Source of the DNA: Erythrobacter sp. | GTDB lineage: Bacteria; Pseudomonadota; Alphaproteobacteria; Sphingomonadales; Sphingomonadaceae | Assembly: GCA_009993605.1 (NCBI GenBank) | Contig: JAACTB010000014.1 | Coordinates: 62,001 to 126,000, forward strand | Direction of reading: 5' to 3' | DNA length: 64,000 nt | Shown here: in pieces, positions 32,344 through 41,466 of the stretch | Layout of the letters: each line of letters opens with the position of its first letter | How positions within the stretch are numbered: the stretch's first letter is position 1 | The notes under the pieces: generated by a model | The model's database searches: none | The model's input: the letters and a program-made list of their open reading frames with translations, nothing else | What the model was told of the DNA's origin: nothing | Position numbers and translations under genes: made by a program

Positions 32344-34168
32344 CCCCCTCGATCCAGGCGTCGACATTCTCTTCCATGATCGCCAGCGGCACCGGGCCGG
32401 TTTTGAGGATCACGTCATGGAAGGCGCGGATGTCGAAATCGTCGCCCAGCGCGGTCTGCGCCCGGTCGCGCAGTTCCATGATCTTGAGCTTGCCGATCAT
32501 GTAGGCGGTCGCCTGCCCCGGATAGACGATATAGCGTTCGATCGCCTTTTCGATATCGCCGGGCGGGTTGGGCGTGTTGTCGGTGAGGTACTGGATCGCC
32601 CGCTCGCGGCTCCAGCGCTTGTGGTGGATACCGGTATCGACGACGAGGCGGCAAGCGCGCCACAGCTCCATCCCAAGCCGTCCGAAATCGGAATAGGGAT
32701 CGGTGTAAAATCCCATATCCTTGCCCAACTCCTCCGAATAGAGCCCCCAGCCCTCGCTATAGGCCGTGACTCCGCCGAAGCGGCGGAAGGGCGGCACATC
32801 GCCGAGCTGAGTCTGGATCGAGAGCTGGAGGTGATGGCCCGGAAGCCCCTCGTGATAGGCGAGCGCTTCGAGCTCGTTCTTGCTCATGTCCTTCAGATTG
32901 TAGAGATTGACGTAATAGGTCCCCGGCCGCGATCCATCAGGTGCGGGGCGCTGGTAGAAGGCCTTGCCCGCGCTCTTTTCGCGGAAGGCTTCGACCGGCT
33001 TTATCACCAGCGGATCGCTCGGCAGCGTGTTGAAGAAGTCCGGCAGGCGGGCCTCCATCGCGTCCAGCTTGGCTTCCGCATCCGCCAGATAGGCTTCGCG
33101 TGTGTCGTAAAAGAAGCGATCGTCGGTGCGGGTGTATTCGAAGAAATCCTGTAGATCGCCCTCGAACCCGACCTCGCGCATGATCGTGCGCATCTCGTTA
33201 TGAATGCGCTCGACCTCGCGCAGGCCGATATCGTGGATCTGGTCGGCGGTGAGATCGGTGGTGGTGTAGTTCTTCAGCAGCGCGGAATAGTAACCGGCGC
33301 CGTCGTCGAAACGCCAGATCCCGTCATCGGTCGGCGCCATCGTCTGCTGGCGCTGCATTTCCGCGAGCAAGCGCTGGTAGGCGGGACGCGCGCTCTGGCT
33401 CCAGGCCGTTTCGGCGCGCGCGATCAGCGCCCCGCTCTGCGCTTCGCCCAGTTCGAGCTTCTCCACCTTGCCGCGGAAATCTTCCAGGATGGCGTTCTCG
33501 CGCCCGTCTTCGAGCAGGTTCTCGATATCCGAGATGACATAGGGATAGACCCAGTCGGGCGGCATGACGCCGGCCTCCGCCCGTTCGCGCGATTCGGCGA
33601 TAAGCGTGTCGAGCACTGCACCGAGCCCGTCGATACGGCTGACGTAATCCGCCGCCTGATCCGCATCGGCGACCGAGTGGATGTTGATGAGGAAGGCGGG
33701 CAGCTGGCTCTGCGCGCCATTCATCTGGTCGAAGATGTAGCCGTTCTCGCGGAAGGGGAACAGCATGGCGCTGTTTTCCGCCTGATAGTCGAACAGGCGA
33801 TAGGATAGCGTATCCTGCGGCGAGAGGTCGATCGGCGAATAGGTCGTGCGCATCGTTTGCGCGGTCTGCTGCTGCAGCCGCTCTTCGGCGATCTCTGCCG
33901 CGTCGGAGAAATCGCCCCAGCGCCCGTAATCCTCGTCCCGAATGCCGCGATAGGCCTTGGACAGCGGCGACAGCGCGAGCTGCGCCTGGTCGTAGCGTTC
34001 GAAGAAAGTGCCGATATCGGCGCTGGCTTGCGGCGCACTGACCTGCTGTGAGGAGGTCGATGCGGTGGCAGGGCGCGGTTCGCCCGTCGTGGTCGCGCAT
34101 CCGGCCAGCGCCAAGGCGCAGACCCCGGCCAGTAATCCCTGCATTGTCCGCTTGTTACCGATCGCCAT
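32336..34168 (-). CDS. DUF885 family lipoprotein, putative zinc peptidase
   Basis: 610 residues. A lipoprotein signal ends in ALALAGC (Cys at about 23). The mature part matches DUF885 (PF05960), a gluzincin-like family. HEGLPGHHLQ (about 437-446) holds the HExxH-like zinc ligands in a modified HEGxPGHH form, and EGWGLYSEELG (about 471-481) supplies the distant Glu. The family is thought to comprise periplasmic dipeptidases or carboxypeptidases. ATG 34168 is chosen since GGGAGA lies 9 bases before it; GTG 34174 would be too close. A minus-strand terminator lies about 110 bases upstream. Confidence 0.92.
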   Translation of the reverse strand: MAIGNKRTMQGLLAGVCALALAGCATTTGEPRPATASTSSQQVSAPQASADIGTFFERYDQAQLALSPLSKAYRGIRDEDYGRWGDFSDAAEIAEERLQQQTAQTMRTTYSPIDLSPQDTLSYRLFDYQAENSAMLFPFRENGYIFDQMNGAQSQLPAFLINIHSVADADQAADYVSRIDGLGAVLDTLIAESRERAEAGVMPPDWVYPYVISDIENLLEDGRENAILEDFRGKVEKLELGEAQSGALIARAETAWSQSARPAYQRLLAEMQRQQTMAPTDDGIWRFDDGAGYYSALLKNYTTTDLTADQIHDIGLREVERIHNEMRTIMREVGFEGDLQDFFEYTRTDDRFFYDTREAYLADAEAKLDAMEARLPDFFNTLPSDPLVIKPVEAFREKSAGKAFYQRPAPDGSRPGTYYVNLYNLKDMSKNELEALAYHEGLPGHHLQLSIQTQLGDVPPFRRFGGVTAYSEGWGLYSEELGKDMGFYTDPYSDFGRLGMELWRACRLVVDTGIHHKRWSRERAIQYLTDNTPNPPGDIEKAIERYIVYPGQATAYMIGKLKIMELRDRAQTALGDDFDIRAFHDVILKTGPVPLAIMEENVDAWIEGEK

Positions 34169-34275
34169 CGTCACATTCTCCCGAAATCAGTTTCCGGGGC
34201 GCTAGCGCGGAGCGGGCGGGTTTGGCCAGCCCAAAGCGGGCCAAAGCGGGCAGGGGCGAAAAGGCAGCTGGCGCA

Positions 34276-34318
34276 TAAAAGAAAGGGGCGGGCCCGCCAC
34301 GAAGGCGGAGCCGCCCCT
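34276..34318 (-). terminator. Strong minus-strand terminator upstream of the DUF885 gene
   Basis: Outer stem GGGGCGG/CCGCCCC (34285-34291 with 34311-34317), inner stem CCGCC/GGCGG (34294-34298 with 34304-34308), then TTCTTTT on the minus strand (34283-34277). No minus-strand protein gene lies immediately to its right, so it either ends a small RNA or attenuates transcription into the DUF885 gene. Confidence 0.6.
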
Positions 34319-34405
34319 CGAAAGGAGAGAACCCGCCGCACGAAGCGCCGAGCCCTTCGGGTCGCAGAATCGCATCTACACCAAGGTGTATCGTCTGAAT
34401 AGGAC
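34277..34405 (-). ncRNA. Candidate small RNA or leader attenuator
   Basis: On the minus strand a consensus TTGACA (34439-34434) lies about 120 bases before a strong terminator (34318-34276), with no open frame between them. The implied transcript, starting near 34405, contains a TACAC/GTGTA hairpin (34390-34377) and an unpaired CTCTCCTTTC stretch just before the terminator stem. That stretch could pair with Shine-Dalgarno sequences, as in several alphaproteobacterial small RNAs. The -10 (ATGTCG at a 17-bp spacing) is weak. The RNA may act in trans or control the downstream DUF885 gene in cis. Confidence 0.4.
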
Positions 34406-34518
34406 AGATGCGACATGTCGACCCGCGAAATAGTGTCAAATGATATCGTATCGATGCGATCCGGTGTTCTTTTCGCATCGTCTCGACACGATTCGGCCAA
34501 GGGGGCATAGCGATCGCG

Positions 34519-35565
34519 ATGCTGTTCGATCTCCTGCGCCCCGCGATATTCGCGCTCGATCCCGAGCGGGCCCACGGCCTGACCGTGGCTGCCCTGAAAA
34601 CCATGCCGGCAGCTCCCAAGCCCGTGCCGGGCGCTCTGGCGTGCGATGTGGCGGGGCTGACCTTTCCCAACCCGATCGGCCTTGCCGCAGGCTTTGACAA
34701 GAACGGCGAGGTGCCAGACGCGATGCTGGGGCTGGGGTTCGGTTCCGTCGAGGTCGGATCGATCACGCCGCGCCCGCAGGAAGGCAATCCGAAGCCCCGC
34801 CTGTTCCGCCTGGCCGAGGATCGCGCGGTCATCAACCGGATGGGATTCAACAATCGCGGCGGCGAGGAAGCGGCGGCGCGCCTTTCTGCCCGCAAGCATC
34901 GCGGCGGCATCGTCGGCATCAATGTCGGCGCGAACAAGGACAGCGCCGACCGTGTGGTCGATTACGCGGCGATGACGCATCTGATGGCGCCGCTCGCCAG
35001 CTATCTCGCGATCAATATCAGCAGCCCCAACACGCCCGGCCTGCGCGCCTTGCAGGACGAGGGGGCCCTCGTCGGCCTGATCGAAGGCGTGATGGAAGCG
35101 CGGGCCGAGGTATGCCGCGACGAAGCGGACACGCCGCCGGTCTTTCTAAAGGTCGCGCCCGATCTCGAAACCGCCGATATCGACGCCATCGCCCGGATCG
35201 CCCTCGACACCGGGCTCGGCGCGCTGATCGTATCCAACACCACGATCGCCCGCCCCGATCTCGCCTCGCGGCACCGCGAGGAGACGGGCGGCCTGTCCGG
35301 CGCGCCCTTGCGCGAACTAGCTCTCCAGCGGGTACGCGATTTCCGTGAGGCGACCGGTGGTGCCATTCCGCTCGTCGGCGTGGGCGGGATCGCCAGTGCC
35401 GAGGACGCCTGGGCACGCATCCGCGCCGGGGCCAGCCTGGTGCAGCTCTATTCCGCGCTCGTCTACGAGGGTCCCGGCCTTGCGCGCCGGATCGTGCGCG
35501 ATCTCGAGACGCTGATGCGGCGCGATGGCTTTGCATCGATTGCCGAAGCGATCGGAAGCGAATAG
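34519..35565 (+). CDS. pyrD: Quinone-dependent dihydroorotate dehydrogenase (class 2)
   Basis: 348 residues. The N-terminal membrane-associated helix MLFDLLRPAIFALDPERAHGL precedes the FMN barrel with NPIGLAAGFDKNG (about 52-64), NRMGFNN, ISSPNTPGLR (about 168-177), FLKVAPDL, SNTT and the phosphate site VGVGGI with YSALVYEGPGL. It oxidises dihydroorotate with quinone in pyrimidine synthesis. It ends 10 bp before the gamma-glutamyltransferase gene, so the two may be cotranscribed. Confidence 0.97.
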   Translation: MLFDLLRPAIFALDPERAHGLTVAALKTMPAAPKPVPGALACDVAGLTFPNPIGLAAGFDKNGEVPDAMLGLGFGSVEVGSITPRPQEGNPKPRLFRLAEDRAVINRMGFNNRGGEEAAARLSARKHRGGIVGINVGANKDSADRVVDYAAMTHLMAPLASYLAINISSPNTPGLRALQDEGALVGLIEGVMEARAEVCRDEADTPPVFLKVAPDLETADIDAIARIALDTGLGALIVSNTTIARPDLASRHREETGGLSGAPLRELALQRVRDFREATGGAIPLVGVGGIASAEDAWARIRAGASLVQLYSALVYEGPGLARRIVRDLETLMRRDGFASIAEAIGSE

Positions 35566-35575
35566 CGATGCGTTC

Positions 35576-37309
35576 ATGATCAGACCCCTCACCCGCACGC
35601 TCGCCGCCCTGTTGGTCCTGACCGGCGCGCCCGCCGTTTATGCGCAGGAAGCAGCCAGTCTTGAAGACCTCCCCTTCATCGGCAGCGTGAGCGCCGCCGA
35701 TCCGCGCGCCGAGGCGGCGGGAATGGAAATGCTCAAGCGCGGGGGCAGCGCCACCGATGCCGCGATCGCCACGATGCTGGCGCTGACCGTGGTCGAACCG
35801 CAGAGCAGCGGGATCGGCGGCGGCGGCTTCCTCGTGCGCGGCGCGGCGGACGGGTCGGTCGAAACGGTCGACGGGCGCGAGACGGCCCCGATGGGCGCCA
35901 CGCCCGAGTGGTTCCTGAACGCCGACGGATCGATCCCGCCCTTCATGGACAGCGTTTTGAGCGGCCTCAGCGTCGGGGTGCCCGGCAATGTCGCGCTCGC
36001 CGCCGAAGCGCATGGGCGGCACGGGAAACTGCCTTGGGCGGTCCTGTTCGAACCGGCGATCAAGCTGGCGCGGGACGGGTTTGCGATCAATGTGCGGCTG
36101 GCGCAATCATTGACTCAGTCGAGCGACCGCGCCGCCGCCAGTGCGGGCGGGCGGGCGCTGTTCTACGACGGTCAGAACCGCCCCCTTCCCGCCGGGACGC
36201 TGGTGCGCAATCCCGATCTGGCGCGCACGTTCGAAGCGATCGCCGAGCGAGGCCCGGAGGCGTTCTATCGCGGCCCCATCGCGCGCGAAACCGCCGAAAC
36301 CGTGGCGAGCGCGACGCCCCGCCCCGCCCCGATGACCGAGGCCGACATCGCCGGTTACGAAGCGAAATTGCGCGACGGTGTCTGCGGTAATTATCGCGGC
36401 TATCGCATATGCGGAATGGGGCCGCCGTCATCGGGCGGCGTGGCGGTGCTGCAAATCCTCGGCCAGCTCGAACGCTTCGATCTGCGCGCGCTCGGCCTCG
36501 GCAATCCGGTGACCTGGCACCTGTTCCTCGAATCCCAGCGCCTCGCTTATGCCGACCGCGAACTCTACATCGCCGACAGCGACTTCATATCGGTCCCGAT
36601 CGCGGGCCTGCTCGATCGCGCTTATCTGGCGGAGCGCAGCGCACTGATCTCGCCCGACAGAGCCATGGCCGAAGCCCTTCCCGGCGTCCCGCGCGGAGCA
36701 AAGAGCGCGCTCGCCGATGGCGACGAGCCCGAGGAGCGCGGCACCTCGCATATCGCGGCGGTCGATGCCGCGGGTACGATGATCAGCTACACCTCGACGA
36801 TCGAGGGCGCGTTCGGGTCGGGGCTGACCGCGAACGGGTTCTATCTGAACAACGAGCTGACCGATTTCAGCCGCTCGCCCAGCGTCGACGGCAAACCGGT
36901 CGCCAACAAGGTCGAGCCGGGCAAACGCCCCCGCAGTTCGATGGCGCCGACCGTGGTCTTCGACCCTGAGGGGCGTCCGGTCCTCGCGATCGGGGCGGCG
37001 GGCGGATCGACCATCCCGGTGACGACCGCGCGCGCCATCATCGGTGCGATCGATTTCGACCTGTCGGCGCGTCAGGCGCTGGCCCTGCCCTTCACGATGG
37101 CGTTCGGCGACAGCGTGCTGGTCGAACAGGGCAGCTGGCTCGAACGGCGCGTCCCCGCGCTCCGGGCGCTGGGGCACGAGAACATCTCGTTGCGAGAGGC
37201 GCCGATCAAGGCGGGTGCGATCAAGCGCGAAGGCGCTATCTGGGAAGCGGCGCGCGACCCGCGGCTGGAAGACGTGCTGCTGGTGCCCCGCGCCACGCCG
37301 CTGCCCTAG
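35576..37309 (+). CDS. ggt: Gamma-glutamyltransferase
   Basis: 577 residues with a Sec signal (cleavage near VYAQ, about 22). The heterodimer precursor shows the usual signatures: RGGSATDAAIATMLAL, SSGIGGGGFL (about 77-86), DGRETAP, then the autocleavage site RGTSHIAAVD, where Thr (about 391) becomes the nucleophile, and RPRSSMAPT with the later AIGAAGGSTIP. It cleaves or transfers gamma-glutamyl groups of glutathione in the periplasm. ATG 35576 is used, since the frame upstream belongs to the pyrD shadow. Confidence 0.95.
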   Translation: MIRPLTRTLAALLVLTGAPAVYAQEAASLEDLPFIGSVSAADPRAEAAGMEMLKRGGSATDAAIATMLALTVVEPQSSGIGGGGFLVRGAADGSVETVDGRETAPMGATPEWFLNADGSIPPFMDSVLSGLSVGVPGNVALAAEAHGRHGKLPWAVLFEPAIKLARDGFAINVRLAQSLTQSSDRAAASAGGRALFYDGQNRPLPAGTLVRNPDLARTFEAIAERGPEAFYRGPIARETAETVASATPRPAPMTEADIAGYEAKLRDGVCGNYRGYRICGMGPPSSGGVAVLQILGQLERFDLRALGLGNPVTWHLFLESQRLAYADRELYIADSDFISVPIAGLLDRAYLAERSALISPDRAMAEALPGVPRGAKSALADGDEPEERGTSHIAAVDAAGTMISYTSTIEGAFGSGLTANGFYLNNELTDFSRSPSVDGKPVANKVEPGKRPRSSMAPTVVFDPEGRPVLAIGAAGGSTIPVTTARAIIGAIDFDLSARQALALPFTMAFGDSVLVEQGSWLERRVPALRALGHENISLREAPIKAGAIKREGAIWEAARDPRLEDVLLVPRATPLP

Positions 37310-37351
37310 CAGGCCCTACCCCAACAGGCCTGCCCCAGCAGGCTTGCCCCA
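37309..37351. repeat. Three imperfect 14-15 bp tandem repeats
   Basis: Units at 37309-37323, 37324-37337 and 37338-37351 with consensus GCAGGCYTGCCCCA lie directly after the ggt stop codon and before the acyl-CoA ligase gene. They look like a short slippage expansion of non-coding DNA. Confidence 0.6.
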
Positions 37352-37427
37352 GCGAACCCTTCTTCGTAAACCCGCGAGCCTGAGGCGGTCGCGCGAACGG
37401 ACAAGACATCCGGGCCGAGCGTTTGCG

Positions 37428-39260
37428 ATGCGATCTTCGAAGAGGGACGAGCCTTTGGTGCTGGACGATATCGATGCCGCCAACAATCTGGTCGAGCTGT
37501 TTCTGAAACGTGCCGATGAGAATGGCGACAAACCGTTCCTCGGCGCGAAAAGGCAGGGCAGCTGGCAGACGATCAGCTGGCGCGAGGCGGCGGATCAGGT
37601 CTGCGTGCTGGCGGAAAGCCTGCGGGGCCTGGGCCTCGTGGATGGGGACCGGGTCGCCCTCGTCAGCGAGAACCGGCCCGAATGGTGCATCGCCGATCTC
37701 GGCATCATGGCGGCGGGCTGCATCACCGTGCCCGCCTACACCACCAATACCGAGCGCGATCACCAGCACATCCTCGACAATTCGGGCGCGAAGGCGGTCA
37801 TCGTCTCGACCGACAAGCTCGCCAAGCCGCTGATCCCGGCGATCTTCCGAACCGGCATCGCCAACCACATCATCCCGATCGACGAGGTGCGCGGCTATCA
37901 GGGCGGAAACCTGTCCTGCCACGGATGGAGCCAGATGATTTCCGGCGATTCCGCCAGCGCGCGCAGCGCGGTCGAGGCGCGGCTGAAGGGGATCGGGCGC
38001 GGCGACACCGCGTGCATCATCTACACCAGCGGCACTGGCGGCGCGCCGCGTGGCGTGTTGCAGCATCATGGCGCGATCCTGTGCAATGTGGCGGGCGCGG
38101 CGGACATCCTGATCAGCGATTTCGGCGTTGCTCCGGAAGAACGGTTCCTCTCCTTCCTCCCGCTCAGCCATGCCTACGAGCATACGGGCGGCCAGTATCT
38201 TCCCATCTCGGTCGGCGCGCAGATCTTCTATGCCGAGGGGCTGGAAAAGCTCGCCGCCAATATCGAAGAGACGCAGCCGACGTTCATGGTCGTCGTCCCG
38301 CGCCTGTTCGAAGTGCTGCGCACGCGGATCATGAAGCAGGTCACGAAACAGGGCGGCGCGGCGCAGAGGCTGATGGAAGGCGCCCTCGCGCTCGGCCAGC
38401 GGCGGGCGGACGGCAAGCGCAAGCTCGGCGATGGCGCGCGCAATGTGGTCTATGAAAAGCTGTTGCGGCCCAAGATCCGGCAGCGCTTCGGCGGGCGGTT
38501 GAAGGCGATGGTGTCGGGCGGTGCGCCGCTCAATCCCGAAGTCGGCGTGTTCTTCGATTCGATGGGGCTGACTCTGCTTCAGGGATACGGCCAGACCGAG
38601 GCCGGTCCGGTGATCAGCTGCAATCGCCCCCGCGCGGGCATCGCGATGGAAAGCGTCGGCCCGCCCATGCGCGGAGTCGACGTGCGCATCGCGGAGGATG
38701 GCGAAATCCTGGTGCGCGGTGAGCTCGTCATGCACGGATACTGGCACAACGAGGCCGAGACGGAGCGGACGATCAAGGATGGCTGGCTTTACACCGGGGA
38801 TATCGGCCATCTCGATGCGAAGGGCCGGATCGTCATCACCGACCGCAAGAAGGACATGATCGTCAACGACAAGGGCGACAATGTCGCGCCCCAGAAGGTC
38901 GAAGGCATGCTGACGCTCCAGCCCGAGATCGGCCAGGCGATGGTGGTGGGCGACAAGCGGCCCTACATCGTCGGCCTGATCGTTCCCGATGCCGAATGGA
39001 TGCTGGAATGGTGCCAGGCGCAGAAGAAGAAATTCGACTGCAAGCAGGTGGCCGACCTGCCCGAATTCAAGGCCGCGATCCGCGCCGCGGTCGATCGGGT
39101 GAACAAGGAATCGTCGGTGGTCGAAAAGGTGCGCCAGATCGTGCTGGCGGACGAACCCTTCACGATCGAGAACGAGGAGATGACACCCTCGATGAAGATC
39201 CGCCGCCACAAGATCAAGGAACGCTATGGCGACCGGCTGGACGCGCTCTATCGCGGGTGA
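37428..39260 (+). CDS. Long-chain fatty acid-CoA ligase (AMP-dependent synthetase)
   Basis: 610 residues of the ANL superfamily: P-loop-like IIYTSGTGGAPRGVLQHHG (about 198-216), LSFLPLSHAYEHTGGQYLP, SGGAPLNPEVGVFF, YGQTEAGPV (about 386-394), DGWLYTGDIGHLD and DRKKDMIVNDKGDNVAPQKVE. It should activate fatty acids with ATP and CoA. The HIIYTS Thr-rich loop reads TSGTGGAPRG instead of the usual TSGTTGxPKG, a mild deviation. The ATG at 37428 is chosen; the same frame is open further upstream but only as a shadow of ggt. Confidence 0.92.
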   Translation: MRSSKRDEPLVLDDIDAANNLVELFLKRADENGDKPFLGAKRQGSWQTISWREAADQVCVLAESLRGLGLVDGDRVALVSENRPEWCIADLGIMAAGCITVPAYTTNTERDHQHILDNSGAKAVIVSTDKLAKPLIPAIFRTGIANHIIPIDEVRGYQGGNLSCHGWSQMISGDSASARSAVEARLKGIGRGDTACIIYTSGTGGAPRGVLQHHGAILCNVAGAADILISDFGVAPEERFLSFLPLSHAYEHTGGQYLPISVGAQIFYAEGLEKLAANIEETQPTFMVVVPRLFEVLRTRIMKQVTKQGGAAQRLMEGALALGQRRADGKRKLGDGARNVVYEKLLRPKIRQRFGGRLKAMVSGGAPLNPEVGVFFDSMGLTLLQGYGQTEAGPVISCNRPRAGIAMESVGPPMRGVDVRIAEDGEILVRGELVMHGYWHNEAETERTIKDGWLYTGDIGHLDAKGRIVITDRKKDMIVNDKGDNVAPQKVEGMLTLQPEIGQAMVVGDKRPYIVGLIVPDAEWMLEWCQAQKKKFDCKQVADLPEFKAAIRAAVDRVNKESSVVEKVRQIVLADEPFTIENEEMTPSMKIRRHKIKERYGDRLDALYRG

Positions 39261-39288
39261 TCGCTAACAGGCGCGCTTTTGGGACGCC

Positions 39289-40404
39289 TTACGGAACGAT
39301 CGTCACGAACAGATAGGTTGCGAAGATCACGAGGTGGATCACGCCCTGCACGATCGTCGTCCGGCCCCGTCCCAGCGTCAGCGTCGCCACGAATAATGTC
39401 AGCGCCAGAAGGACGGTCGATCGCATCGACAGGCCGAGTTCGAGATCGAGCCCGAGGAACAGCGCAACCATCGCGACGGTCGGGATGGTAAGGCCGATCG
39501 TGGCCAGCGCCGATCCGATGGCGAGGTTGAGGCTGGTCTGCACGCGATTGGCCCGCGCCGCGCGAACGGCGGCGAAGCCTTCGGGCGCGAGCACCAGCAT
39601 GGCGATCAGGATGCCGACAAGCGCGCGCGGCGCGCCGAGCGAGGCGACCACCGATTCGATCGTGGGCGACAGCGCGGTCGCCAACAGGACGACCGCCGTC
39701 AGCGCCGCGACCAGCAGCGCGCCCGCCACGAGCGCCCGCCGCCTTGTGACCTCGGCAGCGTGATCGTCCTTTGCCGAATCAGGCGCTTCGTGGAGGAAGT
39801 CCTCGCGGTGGCGGATCGTCTGCGCCATCACGAACGTGCCGTAGATCACCAGCGAAACGATCGCGACGAACAGCAATTGGGTATCGTTGTAGAACGCGCC
39901 GCCCGCGCTGATCGTGTAATTGGGCAGAATCAGTGTGAGGACGGCCAGCGTCGCCAGCATGGCCAGCCCCGCGCTCACGCCCGATTGGGTATAGCTCTGC
40001 GCGAAATGCCGTCGTCCGCCGACCAAGAGGCAGACGCCGACCACGCCGTTTATCGTGATCATGATCGCCGCGATCAGAGTGTCGCGGGCGAGCGCCTGCG
40101 CCTGCGCGCCCTCGCTCAGCATGATCGACACGATCAGCGAACATTCGATGACCGTGACGGCCAGCGCCAGCACCAGCGTCCCGAACGGCTCGCCGAGATA
40201 TTGGGCAAGCGTTTCGGCATGAAAGACTGCAGCGGTGATAACCGCGCACAGCACCAGGACGACCGCGACCAGCAGCAGGCTCGAGCCCGGCAGGGGTGCA
40301 AGCGCCACGCCGAGGCCCAGCACCGGAATCGCGATCGACCAGATCGGCGGTGCCAGAAAGGGCGTCCGGGCCGTGGTTTGTGAAGGTTCGGGCGCGCCGT
40401 CCAT
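39289..40404 (-). CDS. Calcium/proton antiporter (ChaA/CAX family)
   Basis: 371 residues with about eleven membrane helices. The two ion-exchanger halves show the alpha repeats: LALAVTVIECSLIVSIML (about 82-99), with the membrane Glu, and IAMLVLAPEGFAAVRAARANRVQTSLNLAIGSALATIG (split; about 280-317), with the second Glu. It should export Ca2+ or Na+ in exchange for protons. It is convergent with the acyl-CoA ligase gene. Confidence 0.92.
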   Translation of the reverse strand: MDGAPEPSQTTARTPFLAPPIWSIAIPVLGLGVALAPLPGSSLLLVAVVLVLCAVITAAVFHAETLAQYLGEPFGTLVLALAVTVIECSLIVSIMLSEGAQAQALARDTLIAAIMITINGVVGVCLLVGGRRHFAQSYTQSGVSAGLAMLATLAVLTLILPNYTISAGGAFYNDTQLLFVAIVSLVIYGTFVMAQTIRHREDFLHEAPDSAKDDHAAEVTRRRALVAGALLVAALTAVVLLATALSPTIESVVASLGAPRALVGILIAMLVLAPEGFAAVRAARANRVQTSLNLAIGSALATIGLTIPTVAMVALFLGLDLELGLSMRSTVLLALTLFVATLTLGRGRTTIVQGVIHLVIFATYLFVTIVP

Positions 40405-40453
40405 AGCCGCGCCATAAGCGAGGCATAGAGGCGCGACCAGACTTAAGACGGGC

Positions 40454-40981
40454 TCAGGCGGCGGCTTCCGCGATGTATTCGGGGTAGAAGCCCGGCGCCC
40501 GGTCGGACCAGCCCGGTGCGGTCGCGGCGGCTTCGCTCAGGGACTGGAGCAGCAGCTTGCGGCGCTGGGGCTGGATCTGCGGCAGCGCGGCGGCGGCGCA
40601 GAAGGCGCTCGGCAACCACGGGCGCGCCTCGGGGCCGAGCAGGCGTTCGTAGAGGAAGCGGAAGCTCGAGAAGCAGTCGATCCGCTCCTGCGCCAGGTCG
40701 AAGGCGGCGACGCGGGTCAGCTTGCCGATGAAGCCTTCGACCGCATCGAAGCCGGTCTCGTTCGGGATCGCGTGGCGCAGCGCCTTCAATTCCTGATAAG
40801 CGACATACTGGCTGCGGATCGCGGCGTTCTCGCGCGCATTCCTTCCCCAGACGCGGAAGGCATCGCACCGGCCGAGGCCGATATCGAGGCTGCGGCGGAT
40901 GTAACGCTGTTCGGCGGCGGTGAAGCTCGCAAATTCGCGCATTTCGGCGATGGTGACGGACGCTGTCTTCGCAATGGCCAT
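40454..40981 (-). CDS. Conserved hypothetical protein (175 aa)
   Basis: 175 residues, soluble, rich in Ala, Arg and aromatic residues, with no known motif. Notable stretches: FTAAEQRYIRRSLDIGLGRCDAFRVWGRNARENAAIR (split; about 18-55), and a C-terminal half with LLQSLSEAAATAPGWSDRAPGFYPEY. The codon use fits the neighbours. ATG 40981 is preferred because the in-frame extension upstream looks non-coding. Function unknown. Confidence 0.65.
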   Translation of the reverse strand: MAIAKTASVTIAEMREFASFTAAEQRYIRRSLDIGLGRCDAFRVWGRNARENAAIRSQYVAYQELKALRHAIPNETGFDAVEGFIGKLTRVAAFDLAQERIDCFSSFRFLYERLLGPEARPWLPSAFCAAAALPQIQPQRRKLLLQSLSEAAATAPGWSDRAPGFYPEYIAEAAA

Positions 40982-41058
40982 CTGATGGGCCCTCCCTGTT
41001 TGCGAGAGACAGGTTTCGCCCAAGATGGTTAATTTCGCGTTAGCTATGCCGAGCTTGG

Positions 41059-41466
41059 CTAGTCGCGCCCGTGCAGGCGGAATTCCTCCACCGGAACGCC
41101 GCCGATCAGATGCTCCTGAATGATCCGTTCGAGCGTGCTGGGCGTGCAGGAATGATACCAGACCCGGTCGGGCCAGACGACCGCGATCGGCCCCATGGCA
41201 CAAACCTGGAGGCAGTCCGCCTTGGTGCGCTGGATTCCTCCGGTCGCGTCCGGCCCCTCGCCCTGTTTCGGGCCTGCCAGCTTCAACTGCTTCAACCGCG
41301 TCTTCAGGAAGCTCCAGGCGGCCTTGCCCTCGTCACGCGAGCAGCATTTCTGCTTTTCGGCGAGCGCGCACAGGAAGATGTGCCGCTCGACCGTTTCCCC
41401 GCCGATCTTGGACAAAGCGCGCTCCGCCTTGCGCAGCTGCTTGTCAGTCTTGTCGTCGCGACTCAT
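41059..41466 (-). CDS. Thioredoxin-like [2Fe-2S] ferredoxin
   Basis: 135 residues matching the (2Fe-2S) ferredoxin-like protein family with a thioredoxin fold. Cysteines are in [14 protein letters not shown] (about 30-42), DCLQVC (about 84-89) and SC (about 107). The CxxxC of CLQVC and the first Cys region are the expected cluster ligands. An electron-transfer role is inferred. Its ATG overlaps the stop of the S9 peptidase gene (ATGA). Confidence 0.87.
   Translation of the reverse strand: MSRDDKTDKQLRKAERALSKIGGETVERHIFLCALAEKQKCCSRDEGKAAWSFLKTRLKQLKLAGPKQGEGPDATGGIQRTKADCLQVCAMGPIAVVWPDRVWYHSCTPSTLERIIQEHLIGGVPVEEFRLHGRD

Larger units (their letters stand above)
34169..34518. other. Divergent intergenic region between DUF885 gene and pyrD
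   Basis: 350 bases without a protein gene. Besides the candidate RNA and terminator it holds two dyads: TACACC-AA-GGTGTA (34377-34390) and the perfect palindrome CGACATGTCG (34411-34420). Either could be an operator for pyrD or for the minus-strand transcript. The stretch 34200-34270 has direct near-repeats of AAAGCGGGC. No clear pyrD promoter is identified. Confidence 0.5.

Noticed and set aside
32128-32367. 79-codon minus-strand frame in the intergenic region
   Set aside because: It has no ribosome binding site, overlaps the end of the DUF885 gene and is made of palindromic GC-rich sequence.
37044-37427. N-terminal extension of the acyl-CoA ligase frame
   Set aside because: It lies inside ggt in another frame and is Arg/Pro/Ser-rich; the ligase family starts near 37428.
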